From: Streptosporangiaceae bacterium
GTDB lineage: Bacteria; Actinomycetota; Actinomycetes; Streptosporangiales; Streptosporangiaceae
Assembly (NCBI GenBank): GCA_019239975.1
Contig: JAFAZE010000069.1
Location: forward strand, 1-42,562
DNA: 42,562 nt
Direction: 5' to 3'
Shown here: positions 33,040-41,857 of the stretch, in pieces
How the letters are laid out: each line of letters begins with the position of its first letter
Numbering within the stretch: the stretch's first letter is position 1
Position numbers and translations under genes: made by a program
The notes under the pieces: model-generated
What the model saw: the letters and a program-made list of their open reading frames with translations, nothing else
What the model was told of the DNA's origin: nothing
Database searches by the model: none

Positions 33040-35949
33040 CTACGGCCCGAGGTGGGCCGCGGACGCGGCGGCCACGATTTTCCGCTGTTCGGCGGCGGTG
33101 AGCAGGCCGGCCCGCACCCATTCGGCCGCGACTGCGGCCACCGCGTGCTGGAACGTCCCCTTGCTGGCGAACGGCGCCTGCGCCCAGACCAGGTCGAGGA
33201 ACGAAAGCCCGTCGGCCCGCTGCCGATTGGGCACGCCCGAGTCGGCCGAACCGAACACGATCTCCGGCTCGCTCCGGTGGAAGTAGACGTGATACGGGTG
33301 CGTGTCGTCCAGGTAGAAGGGCACGAGTGTGTACCCGTTGGCGGTGAACGTCATCGGCGCCCCGGCCGGCGTGATGGCGTGCGACAGGTCACCGGAGAGC
33401 GTGAAGTCCCTGTAGAAGCTGAGCTCCAGGTAGCTCGCGGAAGGACTCTGCACCACCAGCGGGATCGGCCCGTACGCGATGCACTGGGTCTGCGGCTGGT
33501 CGGGCGTTCGTTCCATGCGCAGGCTGAACGGCATCGACACGCGGATGATGTCGCCCGGCCGCCACTCCCGGCTGAGCGTGACATAGCTGCCGGCCACCGC
33601 GTCCAGCCGTTGCCGCACGCCGTTCACCCGCACCGTGAACCCCCGCCGCACCCAGTACGGCACGCGGAGCTTGATGTCCAGCCTGCCGGACCCCGCCACG
33701 CGAATAGTGACCGAGCCGGACGGATCCTCGGGATAAGCGGTGGACTGCTCGATCATGAAGCCCCGCTCGGGCCAGTGCAGCACCGACGCCATGTACAGGT
33801 TGACGTACAGGGCCGATCCGTCGACCGAGCGGAAGTAGATGGACTCCTGGAACTTGGTGTGGTCCTCGGGCCCTGTCCCGCCGTCGCAGTCGCCGAGGTT
33901 GCCCTGGTATTCGCGGACCGCGCCGGGATCGACCGGCAGGAAGTAGGTGACCAGCGGGTCGGTGGCGCTGTGCGCGTCCTGCCGCCTGGCGATGATCTGG
34001 CCGTACAGGCCGCGCTCGAAGTACTGCATGTACTTGGGATCCGAGGTATGGAAGAACAAGCTTCTGCTCAGCTTGAGCATGTTGTACAGCGGGCAGCCCT
34101 CCGCGTTGGAGGTCCCGATCGTCGCGGCGACCACGTCCCGGGCGCCGAAGATCTCGCCGCGGCCGGCCACGCCGCCGTCCACGTAGATCCGGTGCGGGAC
34201 CACCATGTCCCAGAAGTTCACGGCCGCGGTGTAGTAGTCCTGCCTGGTGTAGTAGTCCGTCTGCGCGGCGTACTCGAAGATCCGCAGGTAACCCTGGTAC
34301 TGCGGAATGTGCTGGTTGGCGTGCTCGCCGTCCAGGATGTCGGTGTTGTGGACGGCCGCGTCGAACAGGTAGGTGTTGACGAAGCACTCCGCCGTGGTCA
34401 GGTAGTCCCGGTTCCCGGTGATGGCATGGAGTTCGGCCAGCACCACCGGCATCGCGTTGTACTCCCCGGCGATGTACAGCTTCCACATGGTGTCGAGCTG
34501 AGTTCTCGGCAGGTGGGCGAGCCTGCTGTGGGCCCAGTCGGCCATGCCGGCCGCGATGCGCAGCGCCCGCTTGCTGCCGGTCAGCCGGTAGGCGTCGAGC
34601 AACCCGCGCATGATCATGTGGCAGGTGTACCAGGGTGCCCAGATGGCCGGGTAGGTCGCGTACCGCTCCAGCTCGATGAACTGGGTCTCCGGGTACGCCG
34701 CCAGGTACCCCGCGTGGCTGGGCCCCGGGGCGCCGAGGCTGGTCGTCACCACGGTAGCGGTGCGCCGGTTCCCGGAGGAGTCGGCGGCCGTGTTGCCGCC
34801 GGTCTCGTCGAAGCGATACCAGGCGACATTGCCGCCACCTGGGCTGCCGCCCGCGCTTGCGGTCAGCGACTGGATCTCCGCGGCGGACAGTGCCCGGTTC
34901 CAGATCTGGAACTCGTCCACCGAGCCGCTGAGATCCGGGTCACCGAACTGAGACCTGCCGATCCAGTTGTTGCCGGTGGAGCCAAGGCTGACTGGCGTCA
35001 GCGTCATGTTGCTGCTGCCGGCGACCGCCGCGCCGTTGATGTACAGCGTGGCCGTGCCGCCGGACAGCGTGACCGCGACGTGCGTCCACTTTCCCGCGGG
35101 AAGCTCGGTGCCGTAGTTGACCTGCTGCTCACCGCCGGGACCGGAGGTCGTGATCGAGAATCGCGGCCCGGAACCCGCGTCGACGGTGAGAAACATGTAG
35201 CTGTTCGTCCCGGTGCCGAAGTCGAAGATCCGTGACCAGGTGATGACCTGGCCGATGCTGACCCAGCAGGCGACGGTGAAGTCGGTGAGAGCGCTGACGA
35301 TGCCCGTCGGCAGCACCACGTACTGGCCGGCGCCGCTCAGCTCCACCGCGCCCCCGAACCTACCGGTCACCCAGCTCACCGGGGGCGGTGGCGGCGCGGG
35401 CTTGCCGACCATCGCGTTCAGCGCGTCCTGGCACTGTTCCAGCACCCCGACCATGTAGTCGAGCTTGTCCTTGTAAAGGGAACCGCCGCCGCCCGCGTGG
35501 GCCTGGGCGAGCAGGGTCATGAAGTGACCGGTGGAATGGCCGCGCAGGTTGCCGCCCGGAATGTCCCACACGCCGGGCGGCTGCGCGCCGGGCGGATTGG
35601 GCAGCCCGGCATTGGCCCGGAAGTTGTAGAGCATGTTGTCTGCCGGGTAGCCGCGGGCGAACTCCAGCATCAGGTCGCGGTGCCTGGAGAACAGGCTGTC
35701 CTTCAGCGTCACCCGGTCCAGCGGGAAGTCGGTCACCACCCAGCTGTCCGGAACCGGCGGCCCCGGCGGATACGTCTTGCCCGCGGTTCCCGCCGCCGCG
35801 GACGTCCCGCCCGGATTGGCAGCCGTCCCGGCGGTGCCCCCGGCCGCGGCGAGCAGCGGCGGCACGCCCGCCGCCAGCGCGCTCAGCCGCAGCGCGTCCC
35901 GCCGCGAGATCTTCTGGGAAGCGATTCCAACTTCGTTGTTAGCGCTCAC
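33040..35949 (-). CDS. secreted GH127/GH146-like beta-L-arabinofuranosidase (DUF1680) with an inserted LamG domain
   Basis: 969 residues from GTG 35949. A twin-arginine signal (ISRRDALRLSALAAG) leads. The DUF1680 catalytic fold starts LDRVTLKDSLFSRHRDLML, is interrupted at about residues 183-412 by a LamG-type lectin domain (GRFGGAVELSGAGQYVVLP, SGSVDEFQIWNRALSAAEIQ), and resumes GYLAAYPETQFIELERY, IWAPWYTCHMIMRGLLDAYR. The zinc/catalytic motifs are EGCPLYNMLKLSRSLF (E-x-C) and GDCDGGTGPEDHTKFQESIYF, where family members usually have CC: the nucleophile Cys is kept and the second Cys is Asp. It should release L-arabinofuranose or a related sugar from plant polymers. An ATG at 36009 is an alternative start, but the promoter evidence favours GTG. 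Confidence 0.85.
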   Translation of the reverse strand: MSANNEVGIASQKISRRDALRLSALAAGVPPLLAAAGGTAGTAANPGGTSAAAGTAGKTYPPGPPVPDSWVVTDFPLDRVTLKDSLFSRHRDLMLEFARGYPADNMLYNFRANAGLPNPPGAQPPGVWDIPGGNLRGHSTGHFMTLLAQAHAGGGGSLYKDKLDYMVGVLEQCQDALNAMVGKPAPPPPPVSWVTGRFGGAVELSGAGQYVVLPTGIVSALTDFTVACWVSIGQVITWSRIFDFGTGTNSYMFLTVDAGSGPRFSITTSGPGGEQQVNYGTELPAGKWTHVAVTLSGGTATLYINGAAVAGSSNMTLTPVSLGSTGNNWIGRSQFGDPDLSGSVDEFQIWNRALSAAEIQSLTASAGGSPGGGNVAWYRFDETGGNTAADSSGNRRTATVVTTSLGAPGPSHAGYLAAYPETQFIELERYATYPAIWAPWYTCHMIMRGLLDAYRLTGSKRALRIAAGMADWAHSRLAHLPRTQLDTMWKLYIAGEYNAMPVVLAELHAITGNRDYLTTAECFVNTYLFDAAVHNTDILDGEHANQHIPQYQGYLRIFEYAAQTDYYTRQDYYTAAVNFWDMVVPHRIYVDGGVAGRGEIFGARDVVAATIGTSNAEGCPLYNMLKLSRSLFFHTSDPKYMQYFERGLYGQIIARRQDAHSATDPLVTYFLPVDPGAVREYQGNLGDCDGGTGPEDHTKFQESIYFRSVDGSALYVNLYMASVLHWPERGFMIEQSTAYPEDPSGSVTIRVAGSGRLDIKLRVPYWVRRGFTVRVNGVRQRLDAVAGSYVTLSREWRPGDIIRVSMPFSLRMERTPDQPQTQCIAYGPIPLVVQSPSASYLELSFYRDFTLSGDLSHAITPAGAPMTFTANGYTLVPFYLDDTHPYHVYFHRSEPEIVFGSADSGVPNRQRADGLSFLDLVWAQAPFASKGTFQHAVAAVAAEWVRAGLLTAAEQRKIVAAASAAHLGP

Positions 35950-35984
35950 ATCCAGAGAATCGGGCGCATTCGCACCTCTGTCAA
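35937..35984 (-). promoter_or_regulatory. promoter and LacI-type operator of the GH127-like gene
   Basis: On the reverse strand: TTGACA (35984-35979), exactly 17 bases, GATTCT (35961-35956), six bases, then the GTG start (35949). Transcription would begin at the GTG, so the mRNA is probably leaderless. TGTTAGCGCTCACA (forward strand 35937-35950), a LacI-family operator, covers the start point and would block initiation. Confidence 0.7.
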
Positions 35985-36112
35985 GGACTAACCTGGCCCG
36001 CCGCCGCACCGTCAGGAACTGACCCGGTACCAGACCAGCACGGTTTCATCCCGCCGTGAACTGTGTGCGGCGGCCCTTCAGTTTTACGTTGCCGCCGGTC
36101 ACACTGGGGAGT

Positions 36113-37516
36113 GTGCACGACTTTGACCTGCTCGTAATCGGCTCTGGTCCCAGCGGCCAGAAGGCGGCTATCGCCGCCGCGAAGCTCGACCGCAGGGTCG
36201 CTGTGGTCGAGCGCCCGCAGATGCTTGGCGGCGTCTGCAACAACACGGGCACCATCCCGTCCAAGACGCTCCGCGAGGCGATCGTCTACCTGACCGGGGA
36301 GAACCAGCGCGAGATATACGGGATGAGCTACCGGGTCAAGGAAGAGATCACGATCGCCGACCTCACCGCGCGCACCCAGCACGTGGTCGGCCGGGAGAAC
36401 GACGTGGTGCGCAGCCAGCTGACCCGAAACCACGTCACGATCATCCCCGGCACCGCGCGGTTCCTGAGCCCGCACGAGATCGAGGTCGACGACGGGGGCG
36501 GCCGGACTCGCAAGGTGGGGGCGGACAAGATCGTCATCGCCACCGGCACCAGGCCGGCCAGGCCGGAGAGCGTCGCCTTCGACGACAGGACCGTCATCGA
36601 CTCCGACGGGATCATCCACCTGGAACGCGTACCCCGCTCGATGGTGGTGGCCGGCGCGGGCGTGATCGGCATCGAGTACGCGTCGATGTTCGCCGCGCTG
36701 GGCACGAAGGTGACCGTCGTCGAACGGCGTGACCGGATGCTGGAATTCTGCGACCTCGAAGTCGTCGAGGCCCTGAAGTATCACCTGCGCGACCTCGCCG
36801 TGACGTTCCGCTTCGGAGAGACGGTGACCTCGGTCGAGACGCGGCCCGAGGGCGCCATCGCGTTCCTGGCCAGCGGCAAGAAGATCCCTGCCGACACCGT
36901 CATGTACTCGGCCGGGCGGCACGGCATGACCGGCGATCTCGCCCTGGAGGCCGCCGGGCTGACCGCCGACCAGCGCGGGCGGATCACCGTCGATGAGTTC
37001 TTCCGCACCGAAGTGCCGCACATCTACGCGGTCGGCGACGTCATTGGTTTTCCCGCGCTCGCGGCGACGTCCATGGAGCAGGGCCGGCTGGCCGCGCACC
37101 ACGCGTTCGGCGAGCCGGTGCACACGGCGCACGCGCCGCAGCCGATCGGCATCTACAGCATCCCGGAGATCAGCTTCATCGGCCGCACCGAAGACGAGCT
37201 CACCGCGGACAGCGTGCCGTTCGAGGTCGGCGTCTCGCGGTACCGCGAGCTCGCCCGCGGCCAGATCATCGGCGACTCCTACGGCGTGCTCAAGCTGCTG
37301 GTCTCGCCCGACGACGGCAAGCTGCTCGGCGTGCACGTGTTCGGCACCGGTGCCACCGAGCTCGTGCACATCGGCCAGGCCGTGATGGGCTGCGGCGGCA
37401 CCGTGGACTACCTCGTCGACGCCGTGTTCAACTACCCGACGCTCGCCGAGTCCTACAAGGTGGCCGCGCTCGACGCCACGAACAAGATGCGCCAGGTCAG
37501 CCGGCTGTCCGGATAA
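36113..37516 (+). CDS. sthA: soluble (Si-specific) NAD(P)+ transhydrogenase
   Basis: A flavoprotein that transfers hydride between NADPH and NAD+, balancing the two cofactor pools. The 467 residues match the usual ~466. The FAD site is [19 protein letters not shown], the NAD(P) site is [20 protein letters not shown], and the second FAD motif is [11 protein letters not shown]. The active-site segment reads [18 protein letters not shown]: one Cys but no second redox Cys, which separates SthA from lipoamide dehydrogenases. I chose GTG 36113 ([12 protein letters not shown]) for family length; a GTG at 36056 would add 19 residues. GGGGAG sits almost against the start, so translation may be leaderless or weak. 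Confidence 0.93.
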   Translation: MHDFDLLVIGSGPSGQKAAIAAAKLDRRVAVVERPQMLGGVCNNTGTIPSKTLREAIVYLTGENQREIYGMSYRVKEEITIADLTARTQHVVGRENDVVRSQLTRNHVTIIPGTARFLSPHEIEVDDGGGRTRKVGADKIVIATGTRPARPESVAFDDRTVIDSDGIIHLERVPRSMVVAGAGVIGIEYASMFAALGTKVTVVERRDRMLEFCDLEVVEALKYHLRDLAVTFRFGETVTSVETRPEGAIAFLASGKKIPADTVMYSAGRHGMTGDLALEAAGLTADQRGRITVDEFFRTEVPHIYAVGDVIGFPALAATSMEQGRLAAHHAFGEPVHTAHAPQPIGIYSIPEISFIGRTEDELTADSVPFEVGVSRYRELARGQIIGDSYGVLKLLVSPDDGKLLGVHVFGTGATELVHIGQAVMGCGGTVDYLVDAVFNYPTLAESYKVAALDATNKMRQVSRLSG

Positions 37517-37567
37517 CCCCTTGCTCGGCGGAATACCCCGTGTGGCACACTGGTTCACGCAGATAGA

Positions 37568-37734
37568 GCGTGCTCCGGGGTCGGTGAAACTCCGAACCGG
37601 CGGTGACAGTCCGCGACCCGGTTGCCGCGCGAGCGTCGTGGCGCGAGGAAAATGCCGCGACGCGAACGCGGTGGCTGGCTGACCCGGTGGAATTCCGGGA
37701 CCGACGGTGAAAGTCCGGATGGGAGGCAGCACGC
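37568..37734 (+). ncRNA. FMN riboswitch (RFN element)
   Basis: The closing stem GCGTGCT (37568-37574) pairs with AGCACGC (37728-37734). Between them are the hallmark RFN pieces in order: TCCGGGGTCGGTGAAACTCCG, AACCGGCGGTGACAGTCCGCGACCCG, GACCCGGTGGAATTCCGGGACCGACGGTGAAAGTCC and GGATGGGAGGCAGC. A ~35-base variable arm (37624-37679) is inserted as is usual. It binds FMN and lowers expression of the rib operon that follows. The ~150 bases to the ribE start form the expression platform; they are very GC-rich, ending in GGAGGGAGACGCGG before GTG. Confidence 0.96.
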
Positions 37735-37883
37735 GTGGGGTCGGGCCCTGCCAGGGGTCCCGGCCGCGCCGCCCGGCGTGAGCCGCGCGAGCCCGCGAGG
37801 GCTGCCGCGAGGCGCCGTGCGGGAGCGGCGCCCGCCAGGGCGGCCGCCCGCGTCCCCCGGAGCCATACCGGAGGGAGACGCGG

Positions 37884-38495
37884 GTGTTCACGGGAATCGT
37901 GGAAGACCTCGCCGAGGTCACCGAGATTCGGCAGCTCTCAGATGCGGCCACCATCACCATAAGCAGCCCCAGAATCACGCAGGACGCCCACGCCGGCGAC
38001 TCCATCTCGGTCAGCGGCGTCTGCCTCACCGTCACCGGCCTCCTGGACGGCACGTTCACCGCGGACGTGATGCGGGAGACCCTGAACCGGTCCAGCCTCG
38101 GCGCCCTCGGCCCCGGCGACCAGGTCAACCTGGAACGCTCGGTGCGGGTCACCGACCGCCTCGGCGGTCACCTGGTCCAGGGCCACGTCGACGGCACCGG
38201 GACGGTCGCCGCGCGCACGCCCGGCAGGCACTGGGAGATAGTCCGCGTCACCCTTCCGCCCGGCCTGGCACGGTACGTGGTCGAGAAGGGCTCGATCACC
38301 GTCGACGGCGTCAGCCTCACCGTCTCCGCGCTTGGCGGCGACGGCGACGGCGGCGGCGAGTGGTTCGAGGTGAGCCTCATTCCGGAGACGCTCAAGCGCA
38401 CGACGCTCGGCGGGAAGCAGCCGGGCCAGACCGTCAACCTGGAGGTCGACGTGATCGCCAAGTACGTGGAGAAGCTGCTCGGGGAGGCCAGGTGA
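37884..38495 (+). CDS. ribE: riboflavin synthase, alpha chain
   Basis: Dismutates two 6,7-dimethyl-8-ribityllumazine to riboflavin and a pyrimidinedione. 203 residues in two related barrels: the first starts [12 protein letters not shown] with [16 protein letters not shown], the second [16 protein letters not shown] with [16 protein letters not shown], giving the internal duplication expected. A short Gly/Asp-rich loop (GGDGDGGGE) is inserted late. The GTG start has GGAGGGA. The stop overlaps the GTG of ribBA (GTGA), so the genes are coupled. It is the first gene after the FMN riboswitch; ribD, usually upstream in actinomycetes, is not present in this window. Confidence 0.95.
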   Translation: MFTGIVEDLAEVTEIRQLSDAATITISSPRITQDAHAGDSISVSGVCLTVTGLLDGTFTADVMRETLNRSSLGALGPGDQVNLERSVRVTDRLGGHLVQGHVDGTGTVAARTPGRHWEIVRVTLPPGLARYVVEKGSITVDGVSLTVSALGGDGDGGGEWFEVSLIPETLKRTTLGGKQPGQTVNLEVDVIAKYVEKLLGEAR

Positions 38496-39769
38496 CCGCC
38501 GAAACCCTGCGCGGCGCGACCGTGCTCGACCCCGTGGAGCGGGCCGTCAGCGAGATCGGATCCGGCCGCCCTGTCCTCGTCGTCGACGACGAGGACAGGG
38601 AGAACGAGGGCGACATCATCTTCGCGGCGAGCAAGGTCACGCCCGAGCTGCTGGCGTTCATGATCCGCCACACCAGCGGCGTGATCTGCGTGCCGCTGCC
38701 CGGCGCCGCCCTGGACCGCCTGCACCTGCCGCTGATGACCTCACAGAACACCGAGCGCATGCGGACCGCCTTCACGGTCACGGTCGACGCGCGCGACGGG
38801 GTGACGACCGGCATCTCCGCCGCCGACCGCGCGACGACGATCCGCAAGCTGGCCGATCCCGCCACCGAGGCAGCCGACCTCGTACGTCCCGGTCACATCT
38901 TCCCGCTCCGTTACGCCGAAGGCGGCGTGCTGGCGCGCCCTGGCCACACCGAGGCCGCGGTCGACCTGGCGAGGCTCGCGGGCCTGCCGGAGGCGGGGGT
39001 GCTCGCCGAGGTGGTCAACGACGACGGCACGATGGCCCGGCTGCCCAGGCTGCGCGAGTTCGCCGACACCCACGGCCTGGCGCTGATCTCGATCGAGCAG
39101 CTCATCGACTATCGCCGCCGCACCGAGACGCTGGTGAGCCGGGTCGCGGAGACCAGGCTGCCGAACGCCTACGGGGACTGGCGCGCGTACGGTTACCGGG
39201 GTGACATCGACGGCGCGGAGCACGTCGCCCTGGTGCTCGGCGACATCTCCGGCGGCGCCGACGTGCTGACCAGGGTGCACTCGGAATGCCTCACCGGTGA
39301 CGTCTTCCACTCGCTGCGCTGCGACTGCGGCGCCCAGCTGGAGGCCGCGATGCGCGCCATCGCCGAGCGCGGCCGCGGCGTCGTTCTCTACCTGCGCGGG
39401 CACGAGGGGCGCGGCATCGGCCTGCTGAGCAAGCTGCAGGCCTACGAGCTGCAGGACGCCGGCGCGGACACGGTCGACGCGAACCTCGAGCTCGGCCTGC
39501 CGGTCGATGCCCGCGAGTACTCGGTGGCCGCGCAGCTGCTGCGGGACCTCGGCGTCCGCTCGGTACAGCTGCTGACGAACAACCCGGCCAAGGTGGACGG
39601 GCTCGCGGAGCACGGCGTCACCGTGACAAGGATTCCGCTGCCCGCCATGGAAACGCCGCATAATCTGCGGTACCTTACGGCCAAGCGCGACCGCCTCGGC
39701 CACAAGATAGACAATCTATCGATACCGAACGGGCGCATCGTTCCCGTCCCAGGAGAGCGAATCGCATGA
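38492..39769 (+). CDS. ribBA: bifunctional 3,4-dihydroxy-2-butanone-4-phosphate synthase / GTP cyclohydrolase II
   Basis: Makes both starting units of riboflavin: the four-carbon unit from ribulose-5-phosphate (N-terminal RibB half, about 1-215) and the pyrimidine from GTP (C-terminal RibA half). RibB motifs: [58 protein letters not shown]. RibA shows the zinc cysteines in [21 protein letters not shown] and the catalytic [31 protein letters not shown]. It has 425 residues and is complete. GTG 38492 overlaps the ribE stop, and the ribH ATG overlaps its stop. Confidence 0.96.
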   Translation: MTAETLRGATVLDPVERAVSEIGSGRPVLVVDDEDRENEGDIIFAASKVTPELLAFMIRHTSGVICVPLPGAALDRLHLPLMTSQNTERMRTAFTVTVDARDGVTTGISAADRATTIRKLADPATEAADLVRPGHIFPLRYAEGGVLARPGHTEAAVDLARLAGLPEAGVLAEVVNDDGTMARLPRLREFADTHGLALISIEQLIDYRRRTETLVSRVAETRLPNAYGDWRAYGYRGDIDGAEHVALVLGDISGGADVLTRVHSECLTGDVFHSLRCDCGAQLEAAMRAIAERGRGVVLYLRGHEGRGIGLLSKLQAYELQDAGADTVDANLELGLPVDAREYSVAAQLLRDLGVRSVQLLTNNPAKVDGLAEHGVTVTRIPLPAMETPHNLRYLTAKRDRLGHKIDNLSIPNGRIVPVPGERIA

Positions 39770-40311
39770 GCGGGCAGGGTCGTCCCAGTCTGGGGACCGT
39801 GAAAGCCGACGGGCTGACGCTGGCGATCGCGGGAACCCGCTGGCACCCGGAGATCACCGACTCGCTGACCGGCCAGGCGGCCGCCGCGGCGGCCGCCTGC
39901 GGCATCGCCGAGCCGCTCGTGGTCCGCGTGGCCGGGGCGGTGGAGCTTCCGGTGGTCGCCGCCGAGCTCGGCAGGCACTACGACGCGGTGGCCTGCGTCG
40001 GCGCGGTCATCCGCGGCGGCACGCCGCATTTCGAGTACGTGTGCGACGCGGTGACCATGGGCCTGACCCGGGCGGCGCTCGATACCGGCACTCCTGTCGG
40101 CAACGGCGTGCTGACCTGTGACACAATCGAGGATGCCCGCGACCGCTGCGGGCTTCCGGACAGTCGCGAGGACAAGGGATGGGAGGCCGTTGTGGCGGCG
40201 CTGGACACCGCGCTCCTGCTGCGCTCCATCCGCTGCGGCCGGTTCTCCGGGGGATACGCTCCCGCTTCGTCCGGCCAGGCGCACCTCCGCTCCGCCGGGT
40301 CGCGACATTAG
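39766..40311 (+). CDS. ribH: 6,7-dimethyl-8-ribityllumazine synthase
   Basis: Condenses the RibB and RibA-branch products to lumazine, the substrate of RibE; forms icosahedral or pentameric shells in other species. 181 residues: [58 protein letters not shown] with the catalytic His, and [16 protein letters not shown]. The C-terminus runs ~20 residues past the usual end ([20 protein letters not shown]). The start ATGA overlaps the ribBA stop. It is the last gene of the FMN-controlled operon. hisE often follows in actinomycetes but is absent here. Confidence 0.95.
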   Translation: MSGQGRPSLGTVKADGLTLAIAGTRWHPEITDSLTGQAAAAAAACGIAEPLVVRVAGAVELPVVAAELGRHYDAVACVGAVIRGGTPHFEYVCDAVTMGLTRAALDTGTPVGNGVLTCDTIEDARDRCGLPDSREDKGWEAVVAALDTALLLRSIRCGRFSGGYAPASSGQAHLRSAGSRH

Positions 40312-40450
40312 CCGGGCTCCCGGCGCCTGGCGTTCCCCGGCCGCCTCCGGGAGTCCTCGTCCCCGCGCGGCCTGCGCTGACTCGGGCGAGCCGATTCGCA
40401 ATTGAACGTGCTCTAGCGCACCGGTTGCGCGACCGGCATGCTGGTGCCGC

Positions 40451-40574
40451 GGCGATCGCGCGGCCGGCACCCCCGCGGCGCGGCGATCGCGCGGCCGGCA
40501 CGCCTGCGGCGCGGCGATCGCGCGGGCGGCACCCCCGCGGCGCGGCGATCGCGCGGCCGGCACCCCCGCGGCGT
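40451..40574. repeat. 31-base tandem repeat, four copies, between ribH and hisG
   Basis: Units beginning GGCGATCGCGCGGCCGGCAC start at 40451, 40482, 40513 and 40544, exactly 31 bases apart, with one or two differences each. Each contains CGATCG. They lie in the 319-base ribH-hisG gap, otherwise empty, which in related genomes commonly holds hisE. Confidence 0.9.
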
Positions 40575-40630
40575 GCCGCCCGGCCGCCCGGGCCAGACCA
40601 CCGACCGTTTTGAAAGAACCGGGAATCCTC

Positions 40631-41506
40631 ATGCTTTCGCTCGTATTGCCGAAGGGCTCGCTGGAGCGGGCCACACTCGACCTCTTCGACGCCGCGGACC
40701 TGACCGTGCGGCGGTCCTCCGACCGGGACTATCACGCCTCGATCGACGACCCGCGGATCGACCGGGTGCGGTTCCTGCGCCCGCAGGAGATCCCCTCCTA
40801 CCTCGAGCGCGGGCTGTTCGACCTCGGCATCACCGGGCGGGACTGGATCGCCGAGACCGAAGCGGAGATCATCTCGCTCGGCGAGCTCCAGTACTCCAAG
40901 GCCACGTCGAATCCGGTTCGGGTGGTACTCGCGGTGCCGGAGGGTACGCCCTGGAAGTCCGCCGAGGACCTGCCGGAAGGGGTCCGGATCTCGACCGAGT
41001 TTCCGTCGCTGACCAGGCGTTTCCTTTCCGACCGCGGCGTATCGGCGATGGTGATCCCGTCCTACGGCGCCACCGAGGCCAAGGTGCCGGACATCGTCGA
41101 CGCGATCGTCGACCTGACCGAGACGGGCTCGTCGCTGCGCAAGAACGGGCTGCGGATCCTGGAAACGCTGCTGATCAGCTTCACCGAGCTGATCGCCAGC
41201 CGGGCGGCCTACGAGGATCCGGGCAAGCGCGCCGCGATGGAGGACATCGCGCTGCTGCTGCGCGGTGCCATCCAGGCGCGCGGCAACGTCCTGCTGAAGC
41301 TCAACGTCGCCGCGGCCCAGCTCGCCGCCGTCACCGAGATGCTTCCGGCCCTGTCCTCGCCGACGATCACCACGCTGGCCCGCGGCGACATGAACGCGGT
41401 GGAGACCGTGGTGCCCAAGCGCGGGGTCAACACCCTCATCCCGGCGCTCAAGGCCGCGGGCGCCCAGGACATCCTGGAGATCCCCATCTCCAAGATCGTC
41501 GAATAA
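40631..41506 (+). CDS. hisG: ATP phosphoribosyltransferase (long form)
   Basis: First step of histidine synthesis: joins ATP and phosphoribosyl pyrophosphate. 291 residues starting MLSLVLPKGSLERATLDLFD; the catalytic part includes FDLGITGRDWIAE and VRISTEFPSLTRRFL, then the PRPP loop region DAIVDLTETGSSLRKNGLRIL. The last ~75 residues form the regulatory domain of the long, histidine-inhibited HisG type (KLNVAAAQLAAVTEMLPALSSPTITTL). The ATG at 40631 fits relatives; a TTG at 40610 would add seven residues. The ribosome binding site is weak. Its usual partner hisE is not upstream. Confidence 0.95.
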   Translation: MLSLVLPKGSLERATLDLFDAADLTVRRSSDRDYHASIDDPRIDRVRFLRPQEIPSYLERGLFDLGITGRDWIAETEAEIISLGELQYSKATSNPVRVVLAVPEGTPWKSAEDLPEGVRISTEFPSLTRRFLSDRGVSAMVIPSYGATEAKVPDIVDAIVDLTETGSSLRKNGLRILETLLISFTELIASRAAYEDPGKRAAMEDIALLLRGAIQARGNVLLKLNVAAAQLAAVTEMLPALSSPTITTLARGDMNAVETVVPKRGVNTLIPALKAAGAQDILEIPISKIVE

Positions 41507-41857
41507 CCGCACCGTCTCCAGCCCCCCGCGAGCAGTCCCGCGCCCCTACCGTCGCTTTCACCACGGCGCGCCCCTTGCCCTGTTGCACTCTCGCCGCGGC
41601 GCGCCGCTCGTTCTTCCCGCCTTCACCGCACACACTCTGCCCGTCCGCTTTCGCCACGGCGCGCGCCTCCTCCCCATACCTCGGGCACCTCCGTATCCCC
41701 TCGCCATCCCCTCACCGACGTCCACACGACCTCACCCTCCTCTTTAATCACGTCGCTCACCTCCACTAGCTACGAGGTGGGGCGCGCGAAGCGATGTAGC
41801 GGGTGATGCCTGCCCTCGCGTAGCGTGGATGCAAAAGCGAAACGCCGAGGTGACGCA
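41507..41857. other. 351-base gap after hisG
   Basis: Pyrimidine-rich on the forward strand, with loosely repeated CGCTTTCrCCACGGCGCGCs words (near 41551, 41589 and 41648). A short stem CACCTC (41758-41763) / GAGGTG (41774-41779) occurs near the right end. No gene and no clear promoter were recognised. Confidence 0.55.

Noticed and set aside
32950..35235. 761-codon forward frame
   Set aside because: Antisense to the GH127-like gene.
35981..38152. 723-codon reverse frame
   Set aside because: Antisense to sthA, and it crosses the FMN riboswitch.
37622..38491. Long N-terminal extension of ribBA
   Set aside because: The extension runs through the riboswitch and ribE in another frame; GTG 38492 overlapping the ribE stop is the natural start.
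40451..40574. 31-base repeats as a CRISPR array
   Set aside because: Units are directly adjacent with no spacers, and there are no cas genes.
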